From Alphaproteobacteria bacterium (lineage in GTDB: Bacteria; Pseudomonadota; Alphaproteobacteria; Micropepsales; Micropepsaceae): 64,000 nucleotides of DNA. Both the position numbers and the translations under genes were made by a program. The notes below the pieces were generated by a model, which saw nothing but the letters and a program-made list of their open reading frames with translations, did no database searches and was not told where the DNA came from. The stretch lies in assembly GCA_024236055.1 (NCBI GenBank), contig JACKLF010000002.1, positions 124,001 through 188,000 on the forward strand. The letters run 5' to 3'. Below, in pieces: positions 35,532-43,858 of the stretch. Numbering within the stretch: the stretch's first letter is position 1; the number at the start of each line of letters is the position of its first letter.

Positions 35532-36419
35532 TCAGCCCGGCTGGGCGGCCTCGCGCTTTTGCCAGCGATAGATGGAAAGCGAATTCTTCCAGAAATAGTT
35601 TTCCGCCCATTCCACCGGCTTGTCCGCGAAATAGGCGCGCATCAGCGACACCGCCTGGGAAATGGTCGCTGTGCCCACGCTGTTGGGCCAGTCGCCGCCG
35701 AACATCACCCGCTGCGGACCGAACGCATCCATCAGGTAATCCAGCCTGTCCCGGTGCGCGGCCAGTGACGGGTCCAGCGCCGCCGGGCCACCCTGGTGGA
35801 TCACCTGGGACAGCTTGATGCGGAAATTGGGGTGGGTCGCCAGGTCGCGGACCAGGCCATCATATTCGCCCTGCGTCTGCGGCCCCGGATCAAGCGAGGG
35901 CATGTGGTCCATCACCACCCGCAGCTCCGGCGCTGCCTCCATCGCCAGCAGCGCGCCGCGCAAGAGATCGAACGACGGATTGGCCATGTCCAGCGTCTGG
36001 CCCATGGCTGCCAGGCGCCTGAGGCCATCGCCCATGCCGGGCTTGAGCACTTGTTTTCCATTTTCCATCGTCCAGACCCGCGCATAGCGGATGCCGCGCC
36101 ACAGCGGATTGCGCGAGAAGCGTTCCAGATACTGCGGAAAGTCCGGATGGTCGGGGGCCAGGCTTCCCACCACGCCGACGAACAAGGGATCGCTGGCGGC
36201 GCGTTCCAGAATCCACAGATTGTCTTCAACCCAGCCGCTGGCCTCGACCACGATGGCGCCGACAATGCCGGCCGGCACCGCCAGCCCGCGATAGATTTCC
36301 GGCAGCGCCAGTTGCGGCGGCTGGCCCTTGGGCCCCGAATAGGGCACGCCCTGGGGCCGGCGCGGATCGAACAGGTGGACATGGGTGTCGATGATGGGAA
36401 TGCCCGAAACGTCCGCCAT
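35532..36419 (-). CDS. Amidohydrolase-2 family lactonase
   Basis: The 295-residue TIM-barrel protein begins MADVSGIPIIDTHVHLFDP, the typical metal-site start of the amidohydrolase_2 family that includes L-fucono-, L-rhamnono- and 2-pyrone-4,6-dicarboxylate lactonases. VVMDHMPSLDP and MFGGDWPNSVG supply the later His and Asp. It has no signal peptide. Its ATG overlaps the TGA of the upstream quinoprotein by one base, strongly suggesting that it hydrolyses the lactone arising from that enzyme's product after uptake. The specific sugar is not readable. Confidence 0.82.
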   Translation of the reverse strand: MADVSGIPIIDTHVHLFDPRRPQGVPYSGPKGQPPQLALPEIYRGLAVPAGIVGAIVVEASGWVEDNLWILERAASDPLFVGVVGSLAPDHPDFPQYLERFSRNPLWRGIRYARVWTMENGKQVLKPGMGDGLRRLAAMGQTLDMANPSFDLLRGALLAMEAAPELRVVMDHMPSLDPGPQTQGEYDGLVRDLATHPNFRIKLSQVIHQGGPAALDPSLAAHRDRLDYLMDAFGPQRVMFGGDWPNSVGTATISQAVSLMRAYFADKPVEWAENYFWKNSLSIYRWQKREAAQPG

Positions 36420-38278
36420 CACTGGCCCTCCGGCAGCGCCCAGGCCATCACCGCATCGGCCCCGGCCGGATCGCCCCAGAAGCCGCCGGTGAAGACGCCA
36501 CCGACATATTGACGGCCATCCTTGCCGCGCCAGGTGAGCGGCGTGCCATAGAGCGAGGCGGGTACCTTCACCTGCCACAGCAGCTTGCCCGTCCGTATGT
36601 CGAAGGCGCGCATGCGCCGGTCGTCGGTCGATCCGATGAAGATCAATCCACCCGCGGTGGTGATCGGCCCGCCCATGTTCGGCCGGCCGGTGTCGGGATC
36701 GGCAAGCCCGTCGGTCACGCCCAGATTGCGCCGCCACACGATCTGGCCGTCATTGACGTTCACCGCATACAGGCTGCCCCAGGGCGGCACCTGGCACGGC
36801 ATGTGGGATGCCTTGTCCCAGAACCATTGATAGCCGTCGCGCAGGCCGTAAGTGCCGTCGGGCAGGCGCTTCATCACCTGGGGCGAGGCCATGTCGGTGC
36901 TGTTGACGATGTAATAGCCCGTGACGGGATCGAAGCTGGCATGACTCCAGTCGATGCCACCCCAGCTTCCGGGGAAGCGCGCCACGCCCGAGTCCGCACG
37001 CTGCGGCTGGAAGAAGCGGCCATCGACGATGTTCATGTCCTTGATGATCCTGGCGCAGCCTTCGGTCTGCTGCGGCGTCAGGTTGGCCAGCTCGTTCATT
37101 TTGAACGATGTGCGCCCCAGGGGCGGGGTCACCGACATGGGCTGGGTGGGCGACGGGCTCTCACCGATCAGGTCGGTATCGGTGGGCACCGGCGCTTCAT
37201 GGATGGGAAAGACAGGCTTGCCCGTCACCCGGTCCAGCAGGAACAGCAGACTGGCCTTGCTCATCACCGCGATGGCGGGAATGGTTTTGCCGTCCTTCTT
37301 CACGTCGACCAGCGTGGTCAGCGGCAGGTCATAGTCCCACAGGTCCTGGTGCACCGCCTGGAAGTGCCACAGATATTTGCCCGTGGCCGCATCCACCGCC
37401 ACCAGCGAATTGGAAAACAGCGATGGGCCTTTGCGGTCGCCGCCATACTGGTCGAAGGTGGGGGCGCCGAAGGGCAGATAGGCGATGCCGCGCTTGGCAT
37501 CCAGTGACAGGCCAACCCAGACATTGACGCCGGAACGCTGCTGCCAGTCATCGCCCTGCCAGGTGTCGTGAAATCTGTCGCCCGGCTGGGGCACGCCGTT
37601 GAAGTGCCAGACCTCGCGCCCGGTGCGAATGTCGAAGGCGCGCACCCGGCCCGAAGCACCCTTGGCCGGAATCTCCTGGGTGCGCGAGCCGGTGATCACA
37701 AGGTTCCTGTAGATCACCGGCGCCGAGGTGATGCCGAAATAGGCGTGTTCAAAGCCCTGCAGCACGGCGGGCGTTTTCAGGTCGATCACGCCATCCTTGC
37801 CGAACCCCGCTGCGGGCGCGCCGGTCTTCGCGTCCAGCGCGATCATCAGCCCGGCGCGGGTGCCGAAGACGATGCGCGGGGCGTGGGCATTGTCGCCCGG
37901 CCACCAGGCGACGCCGCGCGTGGCGGGCTGGTCGCCGCCGGGCACGGCATAGGCCCAGCGCTGCCGGCCGGTTTCGGCATCCAGCGCCACGACCCGGCCA
38001 TAGGGGGTGGAGACATACATGATGCCATCCACCACGATCGGCGTGTTTTCGGAGGCCAGGAACCGTCCGCCCGCATCCGGCGGGCGCATGTGATAGCTCC
38101 AGGCCGGTTTCAGTCCCGCGACATTTTCGGGCGTGACCTGGGTCAGCGGGGAATGGCGCGTCTCGCCATAATCATGGCCATAGGTTCGCCATTCGTTATC
38201 CGCCGGCGCGGCCCAGATGACCGGGCCGGCAACGGCGCTGCCCAACAGCAGCACGGCAAGACCGACGATCTTTTGCAT
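36419..38278 (-). CDS. Exported PQQ-dependent dehydrogenase coupled to a lactonase
   Basis: The 619-residue protein starts with signal peptide MQKIVGLAVLLLGSAVAGPVIWA. The quinoprotein propeller follows: WRTYGHDYGETRHSPLTQVTPENV, VVALDAETGRQRWAY, HQDLWDYDLPLTTLVDV, GGIDWSHASFDPVTGYY and DRRMRAFDIRTGKLLW near the C terminus. It has no heme domain and no transmembrane anchor. Direct translational coupling to an amidohydrolase-type lactonase suggests oxidation of a cyclic sugar or alditol to a lactone. It is a paralogue of the gene at 33501-35513, encoded on the opposite strand. Confidence 0.85.
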   Translation of the reverse strand: MQKIVGLAVLLLGSAVAGPVIWAAPADNEWRTYGHDYGETRHSPLTQVTPENVAGLKPAWSYHMRPPDAGGRFLASENTPIVVDGIMYVSTPYGRVVALDAETGRQRWAYAVPGGDQPATRGVAWWPGDNAHAPRIVFGTRAGLMIALDAKTGAPAAGFGKDGVIDLKTPAVLQGFEHAYFGITSAPVIYRNLVITGSRTQEIPAKGASGRVRAFDIRTGREVWHFNGVPQPGDRFHDTWQGDDWQQRSGVNVWVGLSLDAKRGIAYLPFGAPTFDQYGGDRKGPSLFSNSLVAVDAATGKYLWHFQAVHQDLWDYDLPLTTLVDVKKDGKTIPAIAVMSKASLLFLLDRVTGKPVFPIHEAPVPTDTDLIGESPSPTQPMSVTPPLGRTSFKMNELANLTPQQTEGCARIIKDMNIVDGRFFQPQRADSGVARFPGSWGGIDWSHASFDPVTGYYIVNSTDMASPQVMKRLPDGTYGLRDGYQWFWDKASHMPCQVPPWGSLYAVNVNDGQIVWRRNLGVTDGLADPDTGRPNMGGPITTAGGLIFIGSTDDRRMRAFDIRTGKLLWQVKVPASLYGTPLTWRGKDGRQYVGGVFTGGFWGDPAGADAVMAWALPEGQ

Positions 38279-38362
38279 GGCACCCCTCGCCCCGCGCCAC
38301 TCTGGACGGTGGCTCTCGGTACTAGGCCGCAAAATGCGGTGCAGGGCAAATGGACGCGAATT

Positions 38363-38827
38363 CTAGTCGGGGAAGTGCACGACAACGCGACCCTGGCCGC
38401 GCGCAGGCACCGTGGCGTCGAACCTGGCGGGCTGCTGGCCGACCCAGGCTTCCAGCGCATAGTGGCCGGGCGGCAGCTGGAACAGCAGCCAGGGCCCGGG
38501 GCATCGCACCCGCGCAAGCTGGTGTCCGTCCTGGTTCAGGGTGACATCGACATAGCCGAGATATTCGCCATGCGCGCCGGCGAATTCCAGCTTCAGACTG
38601 TAATCCTTCCAGCGCGGATCGGCGCGCGAATCCGATCCCACGCCGGTGCAGGCGGCCCCAATGCCGTTGACGCGCGCATCGTGATCCAGCGGCAGTTCGG
38701 GCGCCTGATCGTTCTGAGTCTGGTTCTGGGGCAGATTCTGGACCTGGGCCTGCGCGCCCGGCATAGCCATGAAGCCAACCGCCAGGCCAGACATCAGGGC
38801 CGCCGCGGCCATGCGCGCCGCCGCCAT
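38363..38827 (-). CDS. Small exported protein of unknown function, coupled to MlaD-like gene
   Basis: The 154-residue product has a signal peptide (MAAARMAAAALMSGLAVGF...AQA), a Gln/Asn-rich stretch (QVQNLPQNQTQND), and a mature domain with two Cys. The ending HYALEAWVGQQPARFDATV then VVVHFPD resembles carboxypeptidase-regulatory-like or Ig-like beta folds. I do not recognise the family. Its ATG overlaps the MlaD-like stop by one base, the slot often held by a DUF2155 gene in Alphaproteobacteria, but no clear similarity to that domain is visible. A periplasmic or outer-membrane-associated role in lipid transport is only inferred. Confidence 0.6.
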   Translation of the reverse strand: MAAARMAAAALMSGLAVGFMAMPGAQAQVQNLPQNQTQNDQAPELPLDHDARVNGIGAACTGVGSDSRADPRWKDYSLKLEFAGAHGEYLGYVDVTLNQDGHQLARVRCPGPWLLFQLPPGHYALEAWVGQQPARFDATVPARGQGRVVVHFPD

Positions 38828-39213
38828 CACGACGCCTTCAGGGTCGCGCCGGGGCGCAGCATGGTCTTGCTGTGGCCCGGTGTGATGTTGAGGTAGGAGC
38901 TGCTCATGATGCCCGAACCCACGCCCAGGGTGGAATCGCTGGGGATCGGAATGCCGTCGCGGATGGTCAGCCCCACATCGACGCGATAGCCGCCCGGCTT
39001 GAGCGCCAGGCTGGTAATCGTCCCCACCTTGACCCCCGAAATGCGCACATCCGCCCCCGCCTTCAGGCTGTCGACATGCCCCATCTCGGCATTGAGGGGA
39101 TAGGCGCTGAAGCCTCCGATGCCGGTCTGGACCCGCATATAGACCAGAAACCCGACCGCGACGCACAGAATGGCGGCGCCCAGGGCAAGATCGAGGAAGC
39201 TGTGACTGCGCAT
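38827..39213 (-). CDS. MlaD-like MCE-domain protein
   Basis: The 128-residue protein has one N-terminal membrane segment (LDLALGAAILCVAVGFLVYM) and a single MCE domain: LKAGADVRISGVKVGTITSLAL, then VGLTIRDGIPIPSDSTLGVGSGIMSSSYLNITPG. This matches MlaD, the periplasmic ring protein of the Mla phospholipid transport system, including the conserved SxLGxxY-like end of the domain. It is slightly shorter than the usual 150-180 residues because the C-terminal helix is missing. No mlaE, mlaF or mlaC gene is adjacent. The start is the ATG before RSHSFLD. Confidence 0.82.
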   Translation of the reverse strand: MRSHSFLDLALGAAILCVAVGFLVYMRVQTGIGGFSAYPLNAEMGHVDSLKAGADVRISGVKVGTITSLALKPGGYRVDVGLTIRDGIPIPSDSTLGVGSGIMSSSYLNITPGHSKTMLRPGATLKAS

Positions 39214-39317
39214 GCAAAAACCGGTCTGGATGGTGGCGCATGATACCGCGCCGGGGCCCGGCGCTGTCAATTCCGCCCAATAGCGCGAACCGGCCCGGAC
39301 AGGCTAGGATTGCGGTC

Positions 39318-40514
39318 ATGGACAGGCAGAAAACCGGCATCGAGCAGGCCAGCTTCGACTGGCGCGACCCGCTGCTGCTGGACGGCGAGCTGACCGGCGA
39401 GGAACGCATGGCGCGCGATGCCGCCGCGGGCTTTGCCCGCGACGTGCTGGGCCTGCGGGTGCAGGCGGATTTTCGCCATGAGACCAGCGACCGTACCCTG
39501 TTCGCCGAGATGGGGGCGCGCGGGCTGCTGGGCATGACCCTGCCCGAAGCCTTTGGCGGCGCGGGCATGGATTATGTCGCCTATGGCCTGGCGGCGCGGG
39601 AGATCGAGCGGATCGATTCGGGCTATCGCTCGGCCTTCAGCGTGCAGAATTCGCTGGTGATGCATCCCATCTTCGCCTTCGGCAGCGAAGATCAGAAGCG
39701 CCGCTATCTGCCCAAGCTGGCCAGCGGCGAATGGGTCGGCTGTTTCGGATTGACCGAGCCCGATCACGGCTCCGATCCCGGCGCCATGACGACGCGCGCA
39801 GTGGCCGACAAGGGCGGCTATCGCCTGATCGGCGCCAAGAGCTGGATCAGCAATGCCCCCATCGCCGACCTGGCGGTGGTCTGGGCCAGGCTGGACGGCG
39901 TGATCCGCGGCTTTGTGGTGGAGCGCGGCACACAAGGCTTCAGCACGCCCAGGATCGACGGCAAGTTTTCGCTGCGCACCTCGATCACCGGCGAGATCGT
40001 GCTGGAAGACGCGCTGGTGCCCGCCGATGCCCTGCTGCCCGACGCTGCGGGACTTGGCGCGCCCTTCGCCTGTCTGAACCGGGCGCGTTACGGCATTGCC
40101 TGGGGCGTGATGGGCGCGGCCGAAGCCTGCTGGATGGCGGCACGCGACTATGTGCTGGAACGCCAACAGTTCGGCCGCCCCCTGGCCGCCAACCAGCTGA
40201 TCCAGAAAAAGCTGGCCGACATGCAGACCGAGATTGCCTTGGGCCTGAACGGGGCCCTGCGGCTGGGCCGGATGATCGAACAGGACATCGCCGCCCCGCC
40301 CGCCATTTCGCTGATGAAGCGCAACAATTGCGGCAAGGCGCTGGCCATCGCGCGCGAAGCGCGCGACATGCTGGGCGCCAACGGCATATCCGACGATTAT
40401 CCGGTGATCCGCCACATGCTGAACCTGGAGGCGGTCAACACCTATGAAGGCACCCATGACGTGCATGCCCTGATCCTGGGGCGGGCGCAGACGGGGCTGC
40501 AGGCTTTTTCGTGA
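39318..40514 (+). CDS. gcdH: Glutaryl-CoA dehydrogenase
   Basis: The 398-residue acyl-CoA dehydrogenase has all GcdH-type features: WRDPLLLDGELTGEERMARD near the N terminus, FGLTEPDHGSDPGAM, SWISNAPIADL, and the catalytic Glu in NTYEGTHDVHALILGRA. It oxidises and decarboxylates glutaryl-CoA to crotonyl-CoA in lysine, tryptophan or glutarate breakdown. The stop overlaps the GTG of a family III CoA-transferase as GTGA, the gene order known for gcdH-gcdG glutarate operons. Length and motifs match the family closely. Confidence 0.92.
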   Translation: MDRQKTGIEQASFDWRDPLLLDGELTGEERMARDAAAGFARDVLGLRVQADFRHETSDRTLFAEMGARGLLGMTLPEAFGGAGMDYVAYGLAAREIERIDSGYRSAFSVQNSLVMHPIFAFGSEDQKRRYLPKLASGEWVGCFGLTEPDHGSDPGAMTTRAVADKGGYRLIGAKSWISNAPIADLAVVWARLDGVIRGFVVERGTQGFSTPRIDGKFSLRTSITGEIVLEDALVPADALLPDAAGLGAPFACLNRARYGIAWGVMGAAEACWMAARDYVLERQQFGRPLAANQLIQKKLADMQTEIALGLNGALRLGRMIEQDIAAPPAISLMKRNNCGKALAIAREARDMLGANGISDDYPVIRHMLNLEAVNTYEGTHDVHALILGRAQTGLQAFS

Positions 40515-41656
40515 ACGCCGCCGCAAGCACGCGTCCGCTGGAAGGCGTGAAGGTCCTGGAGCTGTCGCGCATTCTGGCGGGGCCCTGGGCCTGCCAGATG
40601 CTGGCCGACCTGGGCGCCGATGTGATCAAGGTGGAACAGCCGGGCAAGGGCGACGAAACCCGCGCCTGGGGCCCGCCCTTCATCGGCGACGACGCGGCCT
40701 ATTTTCATGCCGCCAATCGCGGCAAGCGGTCCATCGCGCTGGACCTGTCCAGCGCGCGCGGCCAACAGGTGGTGCGCGCCCTGGCGGAACGCAGCGACGT
40801 GCTGGTGGAAAATTTCCGCGTCGGCACGCTGGCGAAATTCGGCCTGGATCATGCCAGCCTGAAGCCGGTCGCGCCGCGCCTGGTCTATTGCGCGATTTCC
40901 GGCTTCGGCCAGGACGGGCCCTATGCCAGCCGCCCCGGCTTCGACGCCATCATCCAGGCCATGGGCGGACTGATGAGCATCACCGGAGAGGCAGGCGCGC
41001 CGCAGAAAGTGGGCGTGGCGATCGCCGATCTTCTCACCGGCGTCTATGCCGCGGCCGCAATCGAGGCGGCGCTGCTGGCGCGGGCACGCACAGGCGAAGG
41101 CGCGTTCATCGACATGGCGCTGCTGGATGTGCAGGTGGCGATGCTGGCCAACCAGGCGATGAATTATCTGGCGTCGGGCACAGCCCCCGCCGCGATGGGA
41201 TCGGCCCATCCCAACATCGTGCCCTATCAGCCCTTCGCGGCGACGGATGGCGCGGTGATGATCGCGGCGGGCACCGACGCGCAGTTCCGCGCCCTGTGCG
41301 CGGTGCTGGACGCCCCCGGCCTGGCGGCTGACGCGCGCTTTGCCGCCAATGCCGGCCGCGTGGCAGCGCGCGAAGAACTGGTGCCGCTGCTGGCCGCCAA
41401 AATTGCGCGACATGAGCGCGGGCCCCTTCTGGCGGCGCTGGAGGCGGCCGGCGTGCCGGCCGGCCCGGTCAACGACATTGCCCAGGTTTTTGCCGATCCG
41501 CAGGTCGCCCACCGCGCCATGTGGATGAATCCGGGGCAAGTGGATTCCGGCTTGCGCACCCCGATCATGATGGATGGCGCGCCCGCCGCCGCCAGCCGCC
41601 CCGCACCGAAGCTGGGCGAACATACCGACGAGATATTGCGCGAACTGGACCTGTGA
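40511..41656 (+). CDS. Family III CoA-transferase, probable succinyl-CoA:glutarate CoA-transferase
   Basis: The 381-residue CaiB/BaiF protein has LSRILAGPWACQMLADLGADVIKVE, ANRGKRSIALDL, LVENFRVGTLAKFGL and AISGFGQDGPY. Asp172 in ADLLTG sits at the position of the catalytic Asp. It moves CoA between carboxylic acids. The GTGA overlap with the glutaryl-CoA dehydrogenase gene points to glutarate as acceptor, as for GcdG. The specificity is inferred from context, since family members with other acids look alike. Confidence 0.85.
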   Translation: MNAAASTRPLEGVKVLELSRILAGPWACQMLADLGADVIKVEQPGKGDETRAWGPPFIGDDAAYFHAANRGKRSIALDLSSARGQQVVRALAERSDVLVENFRVGTLAKFGLDHASLKPVAPRLVYCAISGFGQDGPYASRPGFDAIIQAMGGLMSITGEAGAPQKVGVAIADLLTGVYAAAAIEAALLARARTGEGAFIDMALLDVQVAMLANQAMNYLASGTAPAAMGSAHPNIVPYQPFAATDGAVMIAAGTDAQFRALCAVLDAPGLAADARFAANAGRVAAREELVPLLAAKIARHERGPLLAALEAAGVPAGPVNDIAQVFADPQVAHRAMWMNPGQVDSGLRTPIMMDGAPAAASRPAPKLGEHTDEILRELDL

Positions 41657-41670
41657 CGAGGGAGACAAGG

Positions 41671-42549
41671 ATGAAGCCCGGAAAGATCGACTGCGACAGC
41701 TTTCGCGTGAAGGAGGGCAAGAAGGTCGACCTGGCCAAATGGCCCACCCGCATCGATCCCGTCTACAAGTCCCAGAAGCATTACGAGGAGATGCTGGCCG
41801 ATCACGTCGACCAGTTGGACGAACTGCAACAGCTTCTCTATGCCGCCAACAGCCATGCGCTGCTGCTGATATTCCAGGCGATGGATGCCGCCGGAAAGGA
41901 CGGCGTGATCCGCCATGTCATGTCGGGGGTCAATCCCCAGGGCTGCCAGGTGTTCAGCTTCAAGCATCCCAGCGCCACCGAGCTGCAGCATGACTTCCTG
42001 TGGCGCACCACGCGCGATCTGCCCGAACGCGGCCGCATCGGCATCTTCAACCGTTCCTATTACGAGGAAGTGCTGATCGTGCGCGTGCATCCCGAGATCC
42101 TGCGCAGCGAGGGCCTGCCCGATGTGCCCAAGAACGAAAAGAAGGTCTGGCATGGCCGCTACCGCTCGATCAACGCGCTGGAACGCCACCTGACGGACAA
42201 CGGAACCACCATCGTCAAGTTCTTCCTGCACCTGTCGAAGGACGAGCAGCGCAAGCGCTTCCTGGCGCGCATCGACGAGCCGGAGAAGAACTGGAAATTC
42301 AGCACCGCCGATGTGGAGGAGCGCCAGTTCTGGGACCAGTATATGCACGCCTATGAACAGTGCCTCAGCCACACCAGCACCGAAGACGCGCCCTGGTACG
42401 CCGTGCCCGCCGACGACAAGGAAAATGCCCGCCTGATCGTCTCCCAGGTGATCGTGGAGACGCTGAAGGGGTTGAAGATGCGCTATCCCCAGACCAGCGA
42501 TGCGCGCAAGCGCGAATTGCAGCAGATCCGCCGCCGCCTGGCCAAATAA
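41671..42549 (+). CDS. ppk2: Polyphosphate kinase 2 family protein
   Basis: The 292-residue protein has Walker A-like QAMDAAGKDGVIRHVMSGVNP, the lid-region arginines, and Walker B-like IGIFNRSYYEEVLIVRVHP. KWKFS-type sequence KNWKFSTADVEERQFWDQY follows. PPK2 enzymes use polyphosphate to phosphorylate nucleotides. The single-domain length and NRSYYEEVL resemble classes that phosphorylate ADP or AMP, but class assignment needs alignment. The start ATG follows GAGGGAGACAAGG. It is 14 bases downstream of the CoA-transferase gene, so it may be co-transcribed without being functionally related. Confidence 0.9.
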   Translation: MKPGKIDCDSFRVKEGKKVDLAKWPTRIDPVYKSQKHYEEMLADHVDQLDELQQLLYAANSHALLLIFQAMDAAGKDGVIRHVMSGVNPQGCQVFSFKHPSATELQHDFLWRTTRDLPERGRIGIFNRSYYEEVLIVRVHPEILRSEGLPDVPKNEKKVWHGRYRSINALERHLTDNGTTIVKFFLHLSKDEQRKRFLARIDEPEKNWKFSTADVEERQFWDQYMHAYEQCLSHTSTEDAPWYAVPADDKENARLIVSQVIVETLKGLKMRYPQTSDARKRELQQIRRRLAK

Positions 42550-42650
42550 TCCCGCTGCCATAATCCCCGCTGACAGGACGGCGGACAGAAGATAGTCTCG
42601 CGCGCGACAGGTACGGTTGGCGCCCGGTGCGGCGCATGCGGGAGGTTGGT

Positions 42651-43838
42651 TTGGCGTTTCCGGTTATCAAACAGGTCCGCGCCCATGTGGTGCGCGGCGG
42701 CGGGGCGGACTATCACGACCAGGGTGAAGGCCACTGGATCGACGATCACATCGCCACCCCCATGGCGCGCTATCCGCAGTATCGCCAGTCCCGCCAGAGC
42801 TTCGGCATCAATGTGCTGGGCACGCTGGTGGTCGAGATCGAGGCCGCCGACGGCACGGTGGGCTTTGCCGTCACCACCGGGGGCGAGCCGGCCTGCTATA
42901 TCGTGGAAAAGCATCTGGCCCGCTTCCTGGAAGGGCGCGATCCGGCTGAGGTCGAGAAGATCTGGGACCAGATGTATTTCTCCACCCAGTATTACGGACG
43001 CAAGGGGCTGGTCATCAACGCCATATCGGGCGTCGACCTGGCGCTGTGGGACCTGCTTGGCAAGCTGCGGGGCGAGCCGGTGCACCAGCTTCTGGGCGGG
43101 GCGGTGCGCGACGAGCTGCAATTCTATGCCACGGGCGCGCGGCCCGACCTTGCCAAACAGATGGGCTTCATCGGCGGCAAGATGCCCCTGCATCACGGGC
43201 CGGGCGAAGGCGATGAAGGCCTGAAAAAGGCGCTGGCCGAAATCGCCGACATGCGCGGGCGCGTGGGGCCCGACTTCTGGCTGATGCTGGACTGCTGGAT
43301 GGCGCTGGACCTGAACTATGCCACCCGGCTGGCGCGTGGCGCCTGGGAACAGTCGGGCCTGAAATGGATCGAGGAGGCGCTGTCGCCCGACGACTATTGG
43401 GGCTATCGCGACCTGAAGCGCGCGGTGCCGCCCGGCATGCTGGTCACCACCGGCGAGCACGAGGCCACCCGCTGGGGCTTTCGCATGCTGCTGGAGATGG
43501 ATTGCTGCGACATCATTCAGCCCGATGTCGGCTGGTGCGGCGGCGTCACCGAACTGATCAAGATCGCCAACCTGGCCGACGCCCATGGCAAGCTGATGGT
43601 GCCGCACGGCTCATCGGTCTATTCCTATCACTTCGTCATCACCCGCCAGAACAGCCCCTTTGCCGAATATCTGATGATGGCGCCCAAGGCGGACAAGGTG
43701 GTGCCCATGTTCGCGCCGCAGTTGCTGGGCGAGCCGGTGCCGGAAAATGGCCGCATCAAGCTGTCGGCGCTGGACAGGCCGGGCTTCGGCGTCGAGCTGA
43801 ATCCCGAGGTGGCGCTGCACCGCCCCTATCCGCGATAA
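42651..43838 (+). CDS. rhmD: L-rhamnonate dehydratase
   Basis: The 395-residue enolase-superfamily protein is very like E. coli RhmD: GGADYHDQG, HWIDDHIATPM, QSRQSFGINVLGTLVVE, QFYATGARPDLAKQMGFIGG, FWLMLDCWM with a metal Asp, KWIEEAL, TTGEHEATR, QPDVGWCGG and VPHGSSVYS with the catalytic His. It converts L-rhamnonate to 2-keto-3-deoxy-L-rhamnonate. I chose the TTG at 42651, 5 bases after a GGAGG ribosome-binding site, because MAFPVIKQVRA then aligns with the family N terminus. ATGs at 42627 and 42636 would add residues not seen in relatives. Mannonate dehydratase follows 20 bases downstream. Confidence 0.92.
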   Translation: MAFPVIKQVRAHVVRGGGADYHDQGEGHWIDDHIATPMARYPQYRQSRQSFGINVLGTLVVEIEAADGTVGFAVTTGGEPACYIVEKHLARFLEGRDPAEVEKIWDQMYFSTQYYGRKGLVINAISGVDLALWDLLGKLRGEPVHQLLGGAVRDELQFYATGARPDLAKQMGFIGGKMPLHHGPGEGDEGLKKALAEIADMRGRVGPDFWLMLDCWMALDLNYATRLARGAWEQSGLKWIEEALSPDDYWGYRDLKRAVPPGMLVTTGEHEATRWGFRMLLEMDCCDIIQPDVGWCGGVTELIKIANLADAHGKLMVPHGSSVYSYHFVITRQNSPFAEYLMMAPKADKVVPMFAPQLLGEPVPENGRIKLSALDRPGFGVELNPEVALHRPYPR

Positions 43839-43858
43839 CACAGGCACAGAGACGCAAG

